Program-made: the position numbers and the translations under genes
Source of the DNA: Hydrogenophaga sp. PBL-H3
Lineage (GTDB): Bacteria > Pseudomonadota > Gammaproteobacteria > Burkholderiales > Burkholderiaceae_C
Direction: 5' to 3'
Assembly: GCF_010104355.1 (NCBI RefSeq)
Contig: NZ_CP044972.1
Coordinates: 3,658,001-3,722,000 of the forward strand
Length of the DNA stretch: 64,000 nucleotides
Part shown: piece by piece, positions 1 through 8,593 of the stretch
Layout: each line of letters starts with the position of its first letter
How positions within the stretch are numbered: the first letter of the stretch is position 1
Notes under the pieces: model-generated
What the model was told of the DNA's origin: nothing
The model's input: only the letters and a program-made list of their open reading frames with translations
Database searches by the model: none

Positions 1-558
1 GGCGCGGAACGACGCCGCGTTCTCGATGCCCTTGCGACGGTCCACAGGGCGCGTGGCCTGGTTTTCTTCAGACCACTTCTTGTTCATGATGAACAGCAGC
101 GAGAGCACGTCGGGAAGGATGGGGAAAGGCCCCTTGGTTTCAATGTCGATGGTGAAGTCGTTGACCTTACGGACCTCCTTCACATCGTTGGTGTAGCTCT
201 TCATGTCCGAGCCTTCGCCCGAGGCACGGGCAAAGGTGAACAGCACGTCATCGGCCGTGAACGGCGCGCCGTCATGGAATTTCACGCCCTTGCGCAACTC
301 GAAGCGCCACACGCTCGGCGAGGTCTGCTTCCAGCTCGTGGCCAATGCCGGCACCAGGCCGAGCGTCTTGTTGCGACCCACCAGCGGCTCATAAACGTTG
401 TTCGTCACGCTGAGCTGCAACGACTCGTTCAGTGAATGCGGGTCCATCGAGAGCGCATCGCCCTGGTTGCCGATGCGGATGGTCTGCGCGCTGGCCGAAC
501 CCACGGCGAAGGCCGCGGACATCACCAGACCGCTGACCACTGTCTTGTTGAACTTCAT
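1..558 (-). CDS. ABC transporter substrate-binding protein (family 5), N-terminal part only
   Basis: Periplasmic binding protein of a peptide/nickel/opine-type ABC importer; only the first 186 codons are in the window and the rest lies beyond the left edge. The start is an ATG six bases after AAGGAG. It has a signal peptide (basic MKFNK, hydrophobic core, likely cleavage after SASA near residue 24) followed by family-5 hallmarks: GDALSMDPH, NNVYEPLV, LRKGVKFHDG and FTADDVLF. Its ATG overlaps the stop of the M20 amidohydrolase gene by 4 bp (ATGA), so the two are translationally coupled. It differs from the binding protein at 2894-4480, so the operon carries two receptors. Family assignment is firm; the substrate is unknown. 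Confidence 0.9.
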   Translation of the reverse strand, partial: MKFNKTVVSGLVMSAAFAVGSASAQTIRIGNQGDALSMDPHSLNESLQLSVTNNVYEPLVGRNKTLGLVPALATSWKQTSPSVWRFELRKGVKFHDGAPFTADDVLFTFARASGEGSDMKSYTNDVKEVRKVNDFTIDIETKGPFPILPDVLSLLFIMNKKWSEENQATRPVDRRKGIENAASFRA

Positions 559-1859
559 GCATCACTCCTTGCGTGGTTGGAAATTGTGGAAGTCGATTGA
601 GCGGGTTTGCCAGGGGCGTCGGCCAGCGGCATGCCCTGTTCGATCAGGCCAGCATGCAGCGCTGCGCCCAGAGGCAGCACCTCGTCGTTGAAATCGTAGC
701 GGCTGTTGTGCAGGTAACACCCGCCCATGCCGCTCTCCAGGCCTTGCCCCAGGCGCAGGTAGGCACCGGGTTTGGCCTGCAGCATGAACGAGAAATCTTC
801 TGCCCCCATGCTCGGGTCCATGTTGCGGTCCACGTGGTCGTGCCCGAGCAGCTTTTGCGCCACGTCGGCGGCGAAGCGGGCCTCGGCGGCGCTGTTGATC
901 GTGGCCGGGTAAACGCGCTCGTACTTCACGTGAGCGGCAGCGCCCAGGCCCAGCGCCACGCCAGAACACACCTCTTGCAGGCGCTGCTCGATCAGGTTCT
1001 GCACCTCGGCATTGAAGGTGCGCACCGTGCCCACCAGCGTGGCCTTGCCCGGCATCACGCTGAAGGCGCCCATGTCACCGGCCTGCATGGCGCAGATGCT
1101 GATGACCGCGCTGTCGATGGCGCGCACATTGCGCGAGACGATGCTCTGCACAGCAGTGATGATGTGGGCCGAGACCAGCACCGGGTCCACCGTCTGGTAC
1201 GGGTGCGCGCCATGGCCACCCTTTCCGGTGATCTCGATGGTGATGCGGTCGGCCGACGCCATCATCGGCCCGGGGTTCACCCCCACCGTGCCGGGTTTCA
1301 TCTGCGGCCAGTTGTGCATGCCGTAGACCGACTGCACCGGGAAGCGCTCGAAGAGGCCGTCTTCGATCATGGCCTTGGCGCCCGCAAAGCCTTCTTCGCC
1401 GGGCTGGAAGATCAGCACCGCCGTGCCGTCAAACTGCCGCGTTTCGGCCAGGTAGCGCGCGGCGCCCACCAGCATGGTGGTGTGTCCGTCGTGGCCGCAG
1501 CCGTGCATCATCCCGGGCTTGGTGGACTTCCACGCAAAGTCGTTGTGCTCGGTCATGGGCAAGGCGTCCATGTCGGCGCGCAGGCCGATCATGCGGCCGC
1601 TCTCGCGGCGCCGTCCGTGAATGACCGCGACCACGCCGGTCTTGCCGATGCCGGTGTGGATCTCGTCCACCCCACACACTTTGAGCGACTCCACCACGCG
1701 CTGCGCGGTGTAGTGCTCTTCAAACCCGATTTCGGGGTGCGCGTGCAGATCCCGGCGCAGCGCGGTGAGCTCCGGGTGAAACGCCACGATGTGCGCGAAC
1801 GCGCGACCATGGGCCTTGATGCGGGAGGTCAGCATGTCTGTGCAGGGCTCAATGTCCAC
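555..1859 (-). CDS. M20D family amidohydrolase / metallopeptidase (hippurate hydrolase-like)
   Basis: Predicted cytoplasmic zinc amidohydrolase that would cleave an acyl-amino acid or small peptide brought in by the surrounding transporter. Visible M20D motifs (numbered from the GTG): HPEIGFEE near 41, ADMDALPM near 95, HGCGHDGHT near 119 (metal ligands), PGEEG near 153, KGGHGAHPY in the dimerisation domain, and MGAEDFSF near the C-terminus carrying the last metal ligand. The listed start is a GTG that overlaps the upstream permease gene by 11 bp; an in-frame ATG lies eight codons later (1835) and neither has a strong ribosome binding site. The end overlaps the next binding-protein gene by 4 bp. 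The exact substrate cannot be read from the sequence. Confidence 0.9.
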   Translation of the reverse strand: MDIEPCTDMLTSRIKAHGRAFAHIVAFHPELTALRRDLHAHPEIGFEEHYTAQRVVESLKVCGVDEIHTGIGKTGVVAVIHGRRRESGRMIGLRADMDALPMTEHNDFAWKSTKPGMMHGCGHDGHTTMLVGAARYLAETRQFDGTAVLIFQPGEEGFAGAKAMIEDGLFERFPVQSVYGMHNWPQMKPGTVGVNPGPMMASADRITIEITGKGGHGAHPYQTVDPVLVSAHIITAVQSIVSRNVRAIDSAVISICAMQAGDMGAFSVMPGKATLVGTVRTFNAEVQNLIEQRLQEVCSGVALGLGAAAHVKYERVYPATINSAAEARFAADVAQKLLGHDHVDRNMDPSMGAEDFSFMLQAKPGAYLRLGQGLESGMGGCYLHNSRYDFNDEVLPLGAALHAGLIEQGMPLADAPGKPAQSTSTISNHARSDA

Positions 1860-2829
1860 CCGATTTTTCGGCGCGCAAGCGAGGGTCGACGGCGAAGTAC
1901 AGCAAGTCCACGATCAGATTGATCACCACGAAGATCAGCGCGATCAGACACAGGTAGGCGGCCATCACGGGAATGTCGGCGAATGTGACCGCCTGAATGA
2001 ACAGCAGGCCCATGCCCGGCCACTGGAACACCGTCTCGGTGATGATGGCAAACGCAATCAGGCCACCCAGTTGCAGGCCCGTGATGGTCATCACCGGCAC
2101 CAGGGTGTTCTTCAGCGCATGGCCGAAATGCACGGCGCGGTCGGTGAGGCCTCTTGCGCGCGCGAACTTGATGTAGTCGGTGCGCAGCACTTCCAGCATC
2201 TCGGCACGCACCAGCCGCATGATCAGCGTGAGCTGGAAAATCGCCAGCGTGATCGCCGGCAAGGTGATGTGCAGCCAGCCCTTGGCCGTGAGCAAACCCG
2301 TGGACCACCAGCCCATCTGGACCACGTCGCCGCGACCGAAGCTGGGAAACCAGCCCAGGTTCACGGCAAACACCAGGATCAGCAAAATGCCGATCAGGAA
2401 AGTGGGCAGCGACACGCCGAGCAGCGAGACGGTCATGAACAGCTGGCTCATGAAGGAGCCGCGCTTGAGCGCGGCATACACGCCCATGGGGATGCCCACA
2501 GCCAGTGCCAGCACCGCAGCCACCATGGCAAGTTCCAGTGTGGCCGGGAAGCGCTCCGCGATCAAGCGCGATACCTTGGCACCCTGGCGCAGGCTCAGTC
2601 CGAACTCGCCCTGCACCGCGTTGGCGAGGAAATACCAGAACTGCACGAAGAATGGCTGATCGAGACCGAGATCGGCCCGCAGTTCGCGGACCTGCTCGGC
2701 CGTGGCGTCCTGCCCCAGCAGGAACACCACGGGATCGCCCACGTACTGGAACAGCATGAACGCGATCAGCGCGACGCTGATCATGACGATCACGGCTTGC
2801 GCGAGTCGCCTGAGAATGAATGCAAACAT
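1849..2829 (-). CDS. ABC transporter permease, DppB/OppB family
   Basis: Inner-membrane permease of a peptide-type ABC importer, 326 residues, the usual length for DppB-like subunits. The N-terminus (MFAFILRRLAQAV) is typical of the family. About six hydrophobic segments follow, and the EAA loop that contacts the ATPase is visible (FARARGLTDRAVHFGHAL, near residues 220-240). It lies 64 bp downstream of the binding-protein gene at 2894-4480 and overlaps the amidohydrolase gene. No DppC-type second permease or ATPase is in the window; these are probably further along the operon to the left. This is inferred from how such systems are built. Confidence 0.93.
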   Translation of the reverse strand: MFAFILRRLAQAVIVMISVALIAFMLFQYVGDPVVFLLGQDATAEQVRELRADLGLDQPFFVQFWYFLANAVQGEFGLSLRQGAKVSRLIAERFPATLELAMVAAVLALAVGIPMGVYAALKRGSFMSQLFMTVSLLGVSLPTFLIGILLILVFAVNLGWFPSFGRGDVVQMGWWSTGLLTAKGWLHITLPAITLAIFQLTLIMRLVRAEMLEVLRTDYIKFARARGLTDRAVHFGHALKNTLVPVMTITGLQLGGLIAFAIITETVFQWPGMGLLFIQAVTFADIPVMAAYLCLIALIFVVINLIVDLLYFAVDPRLRAEKSGGH

Positions 2830-2893
2830 CGTGGGTACAAATGAAGAGAGGGTCGCAACCTGAGGTGAGCGACCCTCTGCAGATGGGCTGAAA

Positions 2894-4480
2894 TCAGTTT
2901 ACCTTGATCAGGCGCCAGTCCAGCCGGTTGTCGGCGCGATGCACCACGTCGATGTTCTTCTTCATGGCCCACGGAATCACCTGGTTGTGCAGTGGGATGT
3001 GCGCCACGTCTTCGTTCTGCAGGGCCAGTGCCTTGGTCAGCAGTTCGGTGCGCAGCTTCAGGTCGGTTTCCTTCTTGGTGCGCTCCACCAGCGCATCCAT
3101 CTGCGGGTTGCTGTAGCGGCCCACGTTGTAGTTGCCATCACCACCCGCGCCCACCGAGCGCACCAGCGACTGAAGGCTGTAGAGCGCGTCAAATGTCGGC
3201 ACGCCCCAGCCCAGCATGTAGATGCTGGCTTCATAGCGCTGGATCATCGGAAAGTAGGTCGACAGCGGTAGCGTGCGCAGCTTGGCCTTCACGCCGATGC
3301 GTGCCCACATGGCTGTGACCGCCTGGCAGATCTGCTCGTCGTTGATGTAGCGGTTGTTGGGGCAGGCAAAGTCCACCTCGAAACCGTCCTTGTAGCCCGC
3401 GTCGGCCAGCAGCTTTTGCGCAGCGGCCACGTCAAACGGGTAGCGCTTGTGCACCGCCTCGGTCCAGCCATTGACCTGCGGCGCCACCAGTGCGCCGGTG
3501 GGCTGACCCAGCCCGCGCAGCGTTACGCGGGCAATCGTGTTCATGTCGATCGCCTGGTAAAGCGCCTTGCGCACGCGCTGGTCCTTCAGCGGGTTCTTGC
3601 CCTTGATGTTGCTGCCCGGCAGTTCGTTGCGGAACTGGTCCATGCCGAAGAAGATGGTGCGGTTCTCGATGCCGTCAATCACCTTCAAGGTGCCCTCGGA
3701 GCGCACGCGCGGCAAGTCTTGCGGGCTGGGGTCGAGCACCAGGTCCACCTCGCCCGAGAGCAGCGCGGCCATGCGTGTGGCCACCGCTTTCACAGGCGTG
3801 TAGATCACCTCGGTGACATTGCCTTCAGCCTTGCCCCACCAGTTCGGGTTGCGCGTGAGCACCATCTTCTGGTCGGGCTGCCACTCTTTCAACACAAACG
3901 GCCCGGTGCCGTTGGCATTGCGGTGGGCAAAATTTTCGTCTTGCGTCTTGATGTCTTTGGGTGAGGTCGAGTTGTTTTTCTCGGCCCACGCCTTGCTCAT
4001 CATGCGCAGCTCGGTGAGCTGGTTCAGCAGCACCGGGTTGGGGTCTTTGGTGAAGATGTCGATGGTGTTCGCATCCACCTTGACCACCTTGTCGATGCCT
4101 TGGGCATAGATACCGAAGTTCGAGGTCTTGGTCATGGCGCGTTCGATCGAGAACACCGCATCGTCGGCCGAGAACGTGGAGCCATCGTGGAACTTCACGC
4201 CGGTGCGCAGATTGAGGCGCAGTTGCGTGGGCGTGACCTGCTTCCAGCCCGTGGCCAGCACCGGCTCGGGCTTGAAGGTCTTGCTGTTGTAGTACACGAG
4301 CGACTCGTACACCGACGCATGAATGCCATTGGCCAGCGCGTTGTTCTGCGAGTGGATGTCCCAGGTTGGAATATCGCTGGCGCTGGTCCATTTGAAGGTC
4401 TTCGCCTGCAGGCTGCCAGCACCCATTGCGAGCGCAGCAGACAGGACAGCAAGGTGCAGATTCGAGACGCGTGAATTCAT
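2894..4480 (-). CDS. ABC transporter substrate-binding protein (family 5)
   Basis: Periplasmic receptor for a peptide/opine/oligosaccharide-type ABC importer, 528 residues, normal for the DppA/OppA family. It has a signal peptide with cleavage expected after SLQA near residue 26, then KTFKWTSASD. Family-5 features include SVYESLVYYN, LRTGVKFHDGS and FSADDAVFSIERA in lobe 1 and LNLRTG-type strands throughout. It is the first gene of a minus-strand operon: this gene, permease, M20 amidohydrolase, second binding protein. A binding protein with its own hydrolase suggests import of an amide-linked compound followed by cytoplasmic cleavage (inference). Confidence 0.93.
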   Translation of the reverse strand: MNSRVSNLHLAVLSAALAMGAGSLQAKTFKWTSASDIPTWDIHSQNNALANGIHASVYESLVYYNSKTFKPEPVLATGWKQVTPTQLRLNLRTGVKFHDGSTFSADDAVFSIERAMTKTSNFGIYAQGIDKVVKVDANTIDIFTKDPNPVLLNQLTELRMMSKAWAEKNNSTSPKDIKTQDENFAHRNANGTGPFVLKEWQPDQKMVLTRNPNWWGKAEGNVTEVIYTPVKAVATRMAALLSGEVDLVLDPSPQDLPRVRSEGTLKVIDGIENRTIFFGMDQFRNELPGSNIKGKNPLKDQRVRKALYQAIDMNTIARVTLRGLGQPTGALVAPQVNGWTEAVHKRYPFDVAAAQKLLADAGYKDGFEVDFACPNNRYINDEQICQAVTAMWARIGVKAKLRTLPLSTYFPMIQRYEASIYMLGWGVPTFDALYSLQSLVRSVGAGGDGNYNVGRYSNPQMDALVERTKKETDLKLRTELLTKALALQNEDVAHIPLHNQVIPWAMKKNIDVVHRADNRLDWRLIKVN

Positions 4481-4580
4481 GAGGAAATCCCTGAAAGTAA
4501 GAACACGCAGGGACTATGCAACAAACGTTCCCGCCTCCGAACCGGGGTAACCCGCATCCAGGGGGCAAACCAGCGTCGAC

Positions 4581-5417
4581 TCAACGTGCCGGCGCTGCGG
4601 CCTCCAGCGTCAGCGCGCCGTACCAGGCGGTGAGCGCGCTGCGGGTGTTGTCGGTGTCCGTCATCAGGGCCACCACACGCAAGGGCCCCGGCTCCTCGCC
4701 AAACGCCTGTCTGAAATCCGCCTGCACGTCGCGCACATGGTCGCGCCAGACACCGAGCTGGCTCGTGCCGCTGTCGAGCACCAGCTTGCGAATGCGATCG
4801 GTGCGTGGATTCACCACCACGGTGCCCAACGCCTCCTGGTTGCCCCACACGTAGATCAACGTTGCATAAGGCAATTCTTCGCCCGTGAGCAGGCGACTCA
4901 TCTCCGAGAGCCGGTGCATCTTCGGCGTCCAGCGCGAGCGGTCGCCCTCAAAGCCCAGGACGATACGAACCGGTGAGTCCGCCGCATCGGCCGCAGCCAG
5001 ATCGGCCGCCAGGGGAAGCGCATCCACCTTCCAGGAAAACGCCAGACGACCCGGCGCAAGCAAAGCGGGCTCAAACTGGCGCCGCAAGATGCTCACCGAG
5101 CTCTGCGCCCGCACGCGCAACGCCGGCCGCGCCTGCACGGCAACCGGCTCGAACACTTCATAGCGTTTTCCAGGCAACGCGAATGGCTGCCAGGGCAGCG
5201 CCGAAGGCGGCGTGAACAACAGCTGCGCCGTGGCGGCACTCAAGGCCGCCTCACGGGCCGTGTTCGCCGCATCGTTCGCAGCCAGGTCTTCGTGCCCCGG
5301 TGCAGACACCGCGCACCCCACCAAACCCAAAGCCAACGCAAACGCCGCGAGGCCCTTCACGAGTGACGAAGAGAAGACGACCACCGTGATGTTCATCAAA
5401 CGAGGCAAAAAGAACAT
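4581..5417 (-). CDS. DUF3047 family lipoprotein
   Basis: Protein of unknown function with a DUF3047-like core: RVRAQSSVSILRR followed by the AFSWKVD strand, then VRIVLGFEGDRS, YVWGN and a VRDVQADFRQAFGEEP segment. The N-terminus is a lipoprotein signal with the lipobox LVGC, so it is probably anchored in the outer or inner membrane facing the periplasm. The start is uncertain: the listed ATG gives MFFLPRLMNITVVV, and the second methionine (residue 8) gives a more conventional signal peptide. It stands alone, 100 bp before the peptide-transporter operon on the same strand, and diverges from the ComEA-like gene across an AT-rich gap. Confidence 0.75.
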   Translation of the reverse strand: MFFLPRLMNITVVVFSSSLVKGLAAFALALGLVGCAVSAPGHEDLAANDAANTAREAALSAATAQLLFTPPSALPWQPFALPGKRYEVFEPVAVQARPALRVRAQSSVSILRRQFEPALLAPGRLAFSWKVDALPLAADLAAADAADSPVRIVLGFEGDRSRWTPKMHRLSEMSRLLTGEELPYATLIYVWGNQEALGTVVVNPRTDRIRKLVLDSGTSQLGVWRDHVRDVQADFRQAFGEEPGPLRVVALMTDTDNTRSALTAWYGALTLEAAAPAR

Positions 5418-5599
5418 GGTGAAAATGTGTCAAATAAAACTACAAACTTTGTACATCAGAGATTGCACCGACATTTATTGAGTATTTTTGAACTATATTT
5501 TTCAACCGAGGCCTGCCATCAGGCTTCCGCAGCAGATCCGATGTGGCAAATCAGCTCTTCGGGTCTGATGCGTTCAAACCACTTCAAAACGGAGGACTC
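5418..5599. promoter_or_regulatory. AT-rich divergent promoter region
   Basis: This 182-bp gap separates the divergent DUF3047 and ComEA-like genes. It is clearly richer in A and T than its surroundings (for example TTTATTGAGTATTTTTGAAC near 5474-5493, followed by TATATT), as expected for promoters. GGAGG at 5591-5595 is the ribosome binding site for the ComEA-like gene. I could not settle on exact -35/-10 boxes. Confidence 0.45.
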
Positions 5600-5944
5600 A
5601 TGTTCAAGAAATTTCTCGCCGGCATGCTGGCATTGCTCGCGGCGGCCAGCTTCGCCGCTGTCGACATCAACAAAGCCACCCAGGCCGACCTCGACAGCAT
5701 CAAAGGCATAGGCCCCAGCACATCCACCAAGATCCTTGATGAGCGCAAGGCCTCGCCATTCAAAGACTGGGCTGATTTCGTGCAAAGGGTACCTGGCATT
5801 GGCGACAAACGCGCCGCCAAGCTGTCAGCAGAGGGCCTCACCGTGAACGGTGACGCATTCAAACCCACCGTCAAACCCGCGCCGGAGAAGAAGGCCACAG
5901 CCAAGAAACCAGCAGAGAAGGCGCCAGCGCCAGCGGTCAAGTGA
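5600..5944 (+). CDS. Small secreted ComEA-like helix-hairpin-helix DNA-binding protein
   Basis: A 114-residue protein with a signal peptide (MFKKFLAGMLALLAA, cleavage near ASFA) and a ComEA-type domain: DINKATQADLDSIKGIGP followed by a second hairpin VPGIGDKRAAKL. The helix-hairpin-helix pair binds double-stranded DNA non-specifically; family members act in the periplasm during DNA uptake. The C-terminal 30 residues are a Lys/Ala/Pro-rich tail. The start was chosen at the ATG five bases after GGAGG. It is followed by a strong terminator and is not in an operon with other competence genes, so a role in transformation is only a family-based inference. Confidence 0.85.
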   Translation: MFKKFLAGMLALLAAASFAAVDINKATQADLDSIKGIGPSTSTKILDERKASPFKDWADFVQRVPGIGDKRAAKLSAEGLTVNGDAFKPTVKPAPEKKATAKKPAEKAPAPAVK

Positions 5945-5963
5945 TCAAAAAGGCCCATCCATG

Positions 5964-5999
5964 AAAAAACCCACCGTGTCACCACGGTGGGTTTTTTTT
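5964..5999. terminator. Bidirectional Rho-independent terminator
   Basis: Perfect 9-bp stem CCCACCGTG/CACGGTGGG (5970-5978 and 5983-5991) with a 4-nt loop, preceded by an A run and followed by eight T residues. It can end transcription of the ComEA-like gene (plus) and of the porin at 6036-7007 (minus). Confidence 0.92.
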
Positions 6000-6035
6000 C
6001 TTCAACTCTCCAGCTGACCGAAGTCAGCAGGCGAT

Positions 6036-7007
6036 TTAGAAGGAGTGCTGCATGCCGACTGCGTACAGACGGTACTCGTCGTTTTTCACGCCAGCGGCAT
6101 CTTTCTGTTTGCCAGAAACCACGCCTGCGTAGGTGAACGTGCGCTTGGACAGGCTGTACTTGGCTGCGATGCCGAAGCCATCACGCTTCGAGCTGCCCAA
6201 GAATGCATTGTCCTTGGAACGAGCATAGCTGCCCGACAGCGTCAGAGCCGAAGACAAAGGCACATCAACGCCAAACTGGTAGTCGGTCGTTTTTGCAGCG
6301 TCTTCCTTGACTTGACCGTAGCTGGCCAGCAGCTTAGCAACGCCCAGGTCGTAAGAACCGCCCAGGTGGGTCAGCTTCGTGTCGGTCACGCCGTTTTGAA
6401 CCTGGTAAGCGAAGTTCACGCCGACGGGACCTGCGCCATACGACAGGCTGAAGTCAACCACGTCCTGGCTGACGGCAGTGTTTTCATCGAGGCCGTAGGT
6501 GAAGCCACCGCTGAAGCCGCCGAAGCTGGGCGACTGGTACTTGATGGCGTTTTTCGGACGATCAACATAAGACGTGTTCACGCCGTTGACCAAGCCAGCT
6601 GGCGAGAATGCCGAATCAAACGCACCGTTCGATGCGCCGAGGACGTCGTCCATCGAAGACCACACGTTACCGAAGGTCACGGTACCAAAACCACCGGCCA
6701 GACCGACGTAAGCCTGACGGCCAAATGCGGTGCCTGCGGCGGATTGGGTGCCGGTGTCGATGGCGAAGCCTTGCTCGAGCTTGAACACGGCTTTAAGGCC
6801 GCCACCGAGGTCTTCAGAACCTGTCAAACCAAAACGGCTGCCGTTGAAGCCGCCGGAGTTCACCTTGGCAACCGACTTGGCATTCAGGCCGTCTTTTTCA
6901 GAGCCGAGCCACACGTCAGCGATACCGTACAGGGTCACAGTGGACTGGGCTTGTGCAACACCAGCAACCGAACCAAGAATTGCCAGAGCAATCAGGGACT
7001 TTTTCAT
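6036..7007 (-). CDS. Outer-membrane porin, OmpC-like betaproteobacterial family
   Basis: Trimeric general-diffusion porin, 323 residues. It has a signal peptide MKKSLIALAILGSVAG with cleavage after AQA, then the STVTLYGIADV first strand typical of Burkholderiales porins. Further hallmarks are FGLTGSEDLGGGLKAVFKLE and GRQAYVGLAG, and the last residue is Phe (GMQHSF), the signal for insertion by the Bam complex. The start is the ATG preceded by AAGGAAAT; a longer frame to 7043 adds a non-signal extension and is unlikely. It lies next to a second, divergent-in-sequence porin on the same strand, each with its own terminator. Confidence 0.95.
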   Translation of the reverse strand: MKKSLIALAILGSVAGVAQAQSTVTLYGIADVWLGSEKDGLNAKSVAKVNSGGFNGSRFGLTGSEDLGGGLKAVFKLEQGFAIDTGTQSAAGTAFGRQAYVGLAGGFGTVTFGNVWSSMDDVLGASNGAFDSAFSPAGLVNGVNTSYVDRPKNAIKYQSPSFGGFSGGFTYGLDENTAVSQDVVDFSLSYGAGPVGVNFAYQVQNGVTDTKLTHLGGSYDLGVAKLLASYGQVKEDAAKTTDYQFGVDVPLSSALTLSGSYARSKDNAFLGSSKRDGFGIAAKYSLSKRTFTYAGVVSGKQKDAAGVKNDEYRLYAVGMQHSF

Positions 7008-7092
7008 AAAGATTTCCTTAAAAATACCGTGGTACAGCACCACGAGTTGATAAAACCGACCTGTGAATATTAGGGGTGAAAGACGGTACCGG

Positions 7093-7150
7093 TCAGGGTA
7101 AGCCCTGAAAAACGGGTCGAATCAGGCTCAGTTTGTTGCAGCTCTGCAAC
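7093..7150. promoter_or_regulatory. Palindromes upstream of the first porin
   Basis: Two inverted repeats lie in the leader region of the porin: CAGGG-TAAG-CCCTG at about 7093-7106, and GTTGCAG-CT-CTGCAAC at 7135-7150. The second has the form of an operator (7-bp arms, 2-bp centre). Position suggests transcriptional or leader control of the porin. No regulator is identifiable from the sequence. Confidence 0.4.
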
Positions 7151-7200
7151 AGAAAGACTTCGGGTGCGAAGCCAGTGCAACGCGGCTTTCAGCAGACGAA

Positions 7201-7235
7201 AAAAAGCCGCCTGTCATGACGACAGGCGGCTTTTG
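7201..7235 (-). terminator. Rho-independent terminator of the second porin
   Basis: A 10-bp perfect stem GCCGCCTGTC/GACAGGCGGC (7206-7215 and 7221-7230) with a 5-nt loop. On the minus strand it is followed by an uninterrupted T run, so it terminates the porin ending at 7271. Confidence 0.92.
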
Positions 7236-7270
7236 CTTTTGGATCAGCTGGCCTAAACCAGCTCGATCAA

Positions 7271-8278
7271 TCAGAAGTTATGTGTCAGACCGAAGCCGTA
7301 GCCGGTGCTGGATCCGGTAGGAACGGTGTTGCCGTTGGCAGGCGCGAAGCCAGGAACCCATGCTGCATTGCGTCGTGCAAGGTTCACATAAGCTTGGGTG
7401 CGCTTGCTCAGGTTGTACTTGTAGCCAGCGATGACAGTACGGCCATCGGAACCAGCCTGCTCGTTCACGTTGTAGGCAGCGTACAGAGCGCCAGGGCCAA
7501 CAGGAGCGGTTACACCCAAAGCGTAGGACGTGTCCATATCAGCAGCAAGGCCGCCTTGGTCGCGGTACGTGAAGAACAGTTTGGCAACGCTGAAATCATA
7601 GGCGGCAGCGATCTGGTTGACCGACTTCAGGGTGCTGGTTGCAGCCTTCGCGCCCGTGTAGTTGGTGAACGACACGCTCAGAGGACCACCGTCGTAACGA
7701 ACAGCAATACCCGTGCCGGCCTTGTTGCCAACAGCGCTGGACTCGGACGGTGCGTATTCAAACTGAACCTGCACACCGCCAAAACGGGGGGTGTGGTATT
7801 GCACTGCGTTGGGCACGTACACGGAGTTCGAAGCGCCCGAGTTCTTGGCGTTGGCCGCTGCGTTGCCGTTCACCACGCTGTTGGAGTCATGCAGTGAAAC
7901 ACCCTTGGTGCCGTTGGCAAACATGGCGTTGCCGTACAGCGTGTTGACCGGACGGCCAGCTCGCAGGGTACCGAAGCCGCCGGTCAGGCCAACGAACATG
8001 CCGTTGTTGCCCAGCGTGTTAGCTGCGGTCAAAGTGCCATCGTCGGCATTGAAGGCCGTAGAGACTTGGAAGACAGCCTTCAAGCCGCCGCCGAGGTCCT
8101 CAGCACCGGACAGCGTCCAGTTACTGGTGCCGCTACGGCTGGAGGTCATACGCAGTGCGTCGCCCGAAAAGCGCTTTTCAAGGCCCACATCAACGGTACC
8201 CGACAGGGTCACGGTGGATTGTGCGAAGGAGGCGCTGGTGGCTGCCACGGCGGCCAGAGCGATCAGGGTCTTTTTCAT
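7271..8278 (-). CDS. Outer-membrane porin, OmpC-like betaproteobacterial family
   Basis: Second porin, 335 residues. Signal peptide MKKTLIALAAVAATSA, cleaved near SFA, followed by QSTVTLSGTVDVGLE. It shares the LSGAEDLGGGLKAVFQ and GMFVGLTGGFGTLRAG segments with the neighbouring porin but differs through the loops, and ends in Phe (GLTHNF). The start is the ATG eight bases after GGAG; an upstream TTG at 8293 is less likely. The two porins are probably paralogues that arose by an old duplication. Confidence 0.94.
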   Translation of the reverse strand: MKKTLIALAAVAATSASFAQSTVTLSGTVDVGLEKRFSGDALRMTSSRSGTSNWTLSGAEDLGGGLKAVFQVSTAFNADDGTLTAANTLGNNGMFVGLTGGFGTLRAGRPVNTLYGNAMFANGTKGVSLHDSNSVVNGNAAANAKNSGASNSVYVPNAVQYHTPRFGGVQVQFEYAPSESSAVGNKAGTGIAVRYDGGPLSVSFTNYTGAKAATSTLKSVNQIAAAYDFSVAKLFFTYRDQGGLAADMDTSYALGVTAPVGPGALYAAYNVNEQAGSDGRTVIAGYKYNLSKRTQAYVNLARRNAAWVPGFAPANGNTVPTGSSTGYGFGLTHNF

Positions 8279-8593
8279 GGAAGGGTTCTCCAAGGGTTGA
8301 ATAGGGACTGGTGGTCTTTGCCGCCGAGCCGACCTCCATCAGGAAGCTGAATGGATTGCATCAGAAAGTTATGGAGGGCGCCACGGTGAAAGCCGCATTT
8401 CTGCCCCGTGACGGTGCTTCTGTTGCACCACCGCGACGCACTCGGTAGTAACCCGTAGGCGGTTTGTTCGCAGATACTCGACCCAGCACAGAACACCGGT
8501 ATTCCCCATGAGCCGAACATGCGTTGCCGCCGCGTTGTCGCAATCGCCGGAGATGGGCAGCATCTGATTTCACTTCATGAGCACAGTCCAACC
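8279..8593. other. Intergenic region between porin and coq7 (divergent promoters)
   Basis: This 315-bp gap must contain the promoters for the second porin (minus) and coq7 (plus). I see no gene, strong inverted repeat or convincing sigma-70 pair. Short reading frames here have no ribosome binding sites and no recognisable product. Confidence 0.5.

Noticed and set aside
573..1922. Plus-strand open frame of 449 codons opposite the M20 amidohydrolase
   Set aside because: The M20 motifs are unmistakable on the minus strand; the plus frame has no family resemblance.
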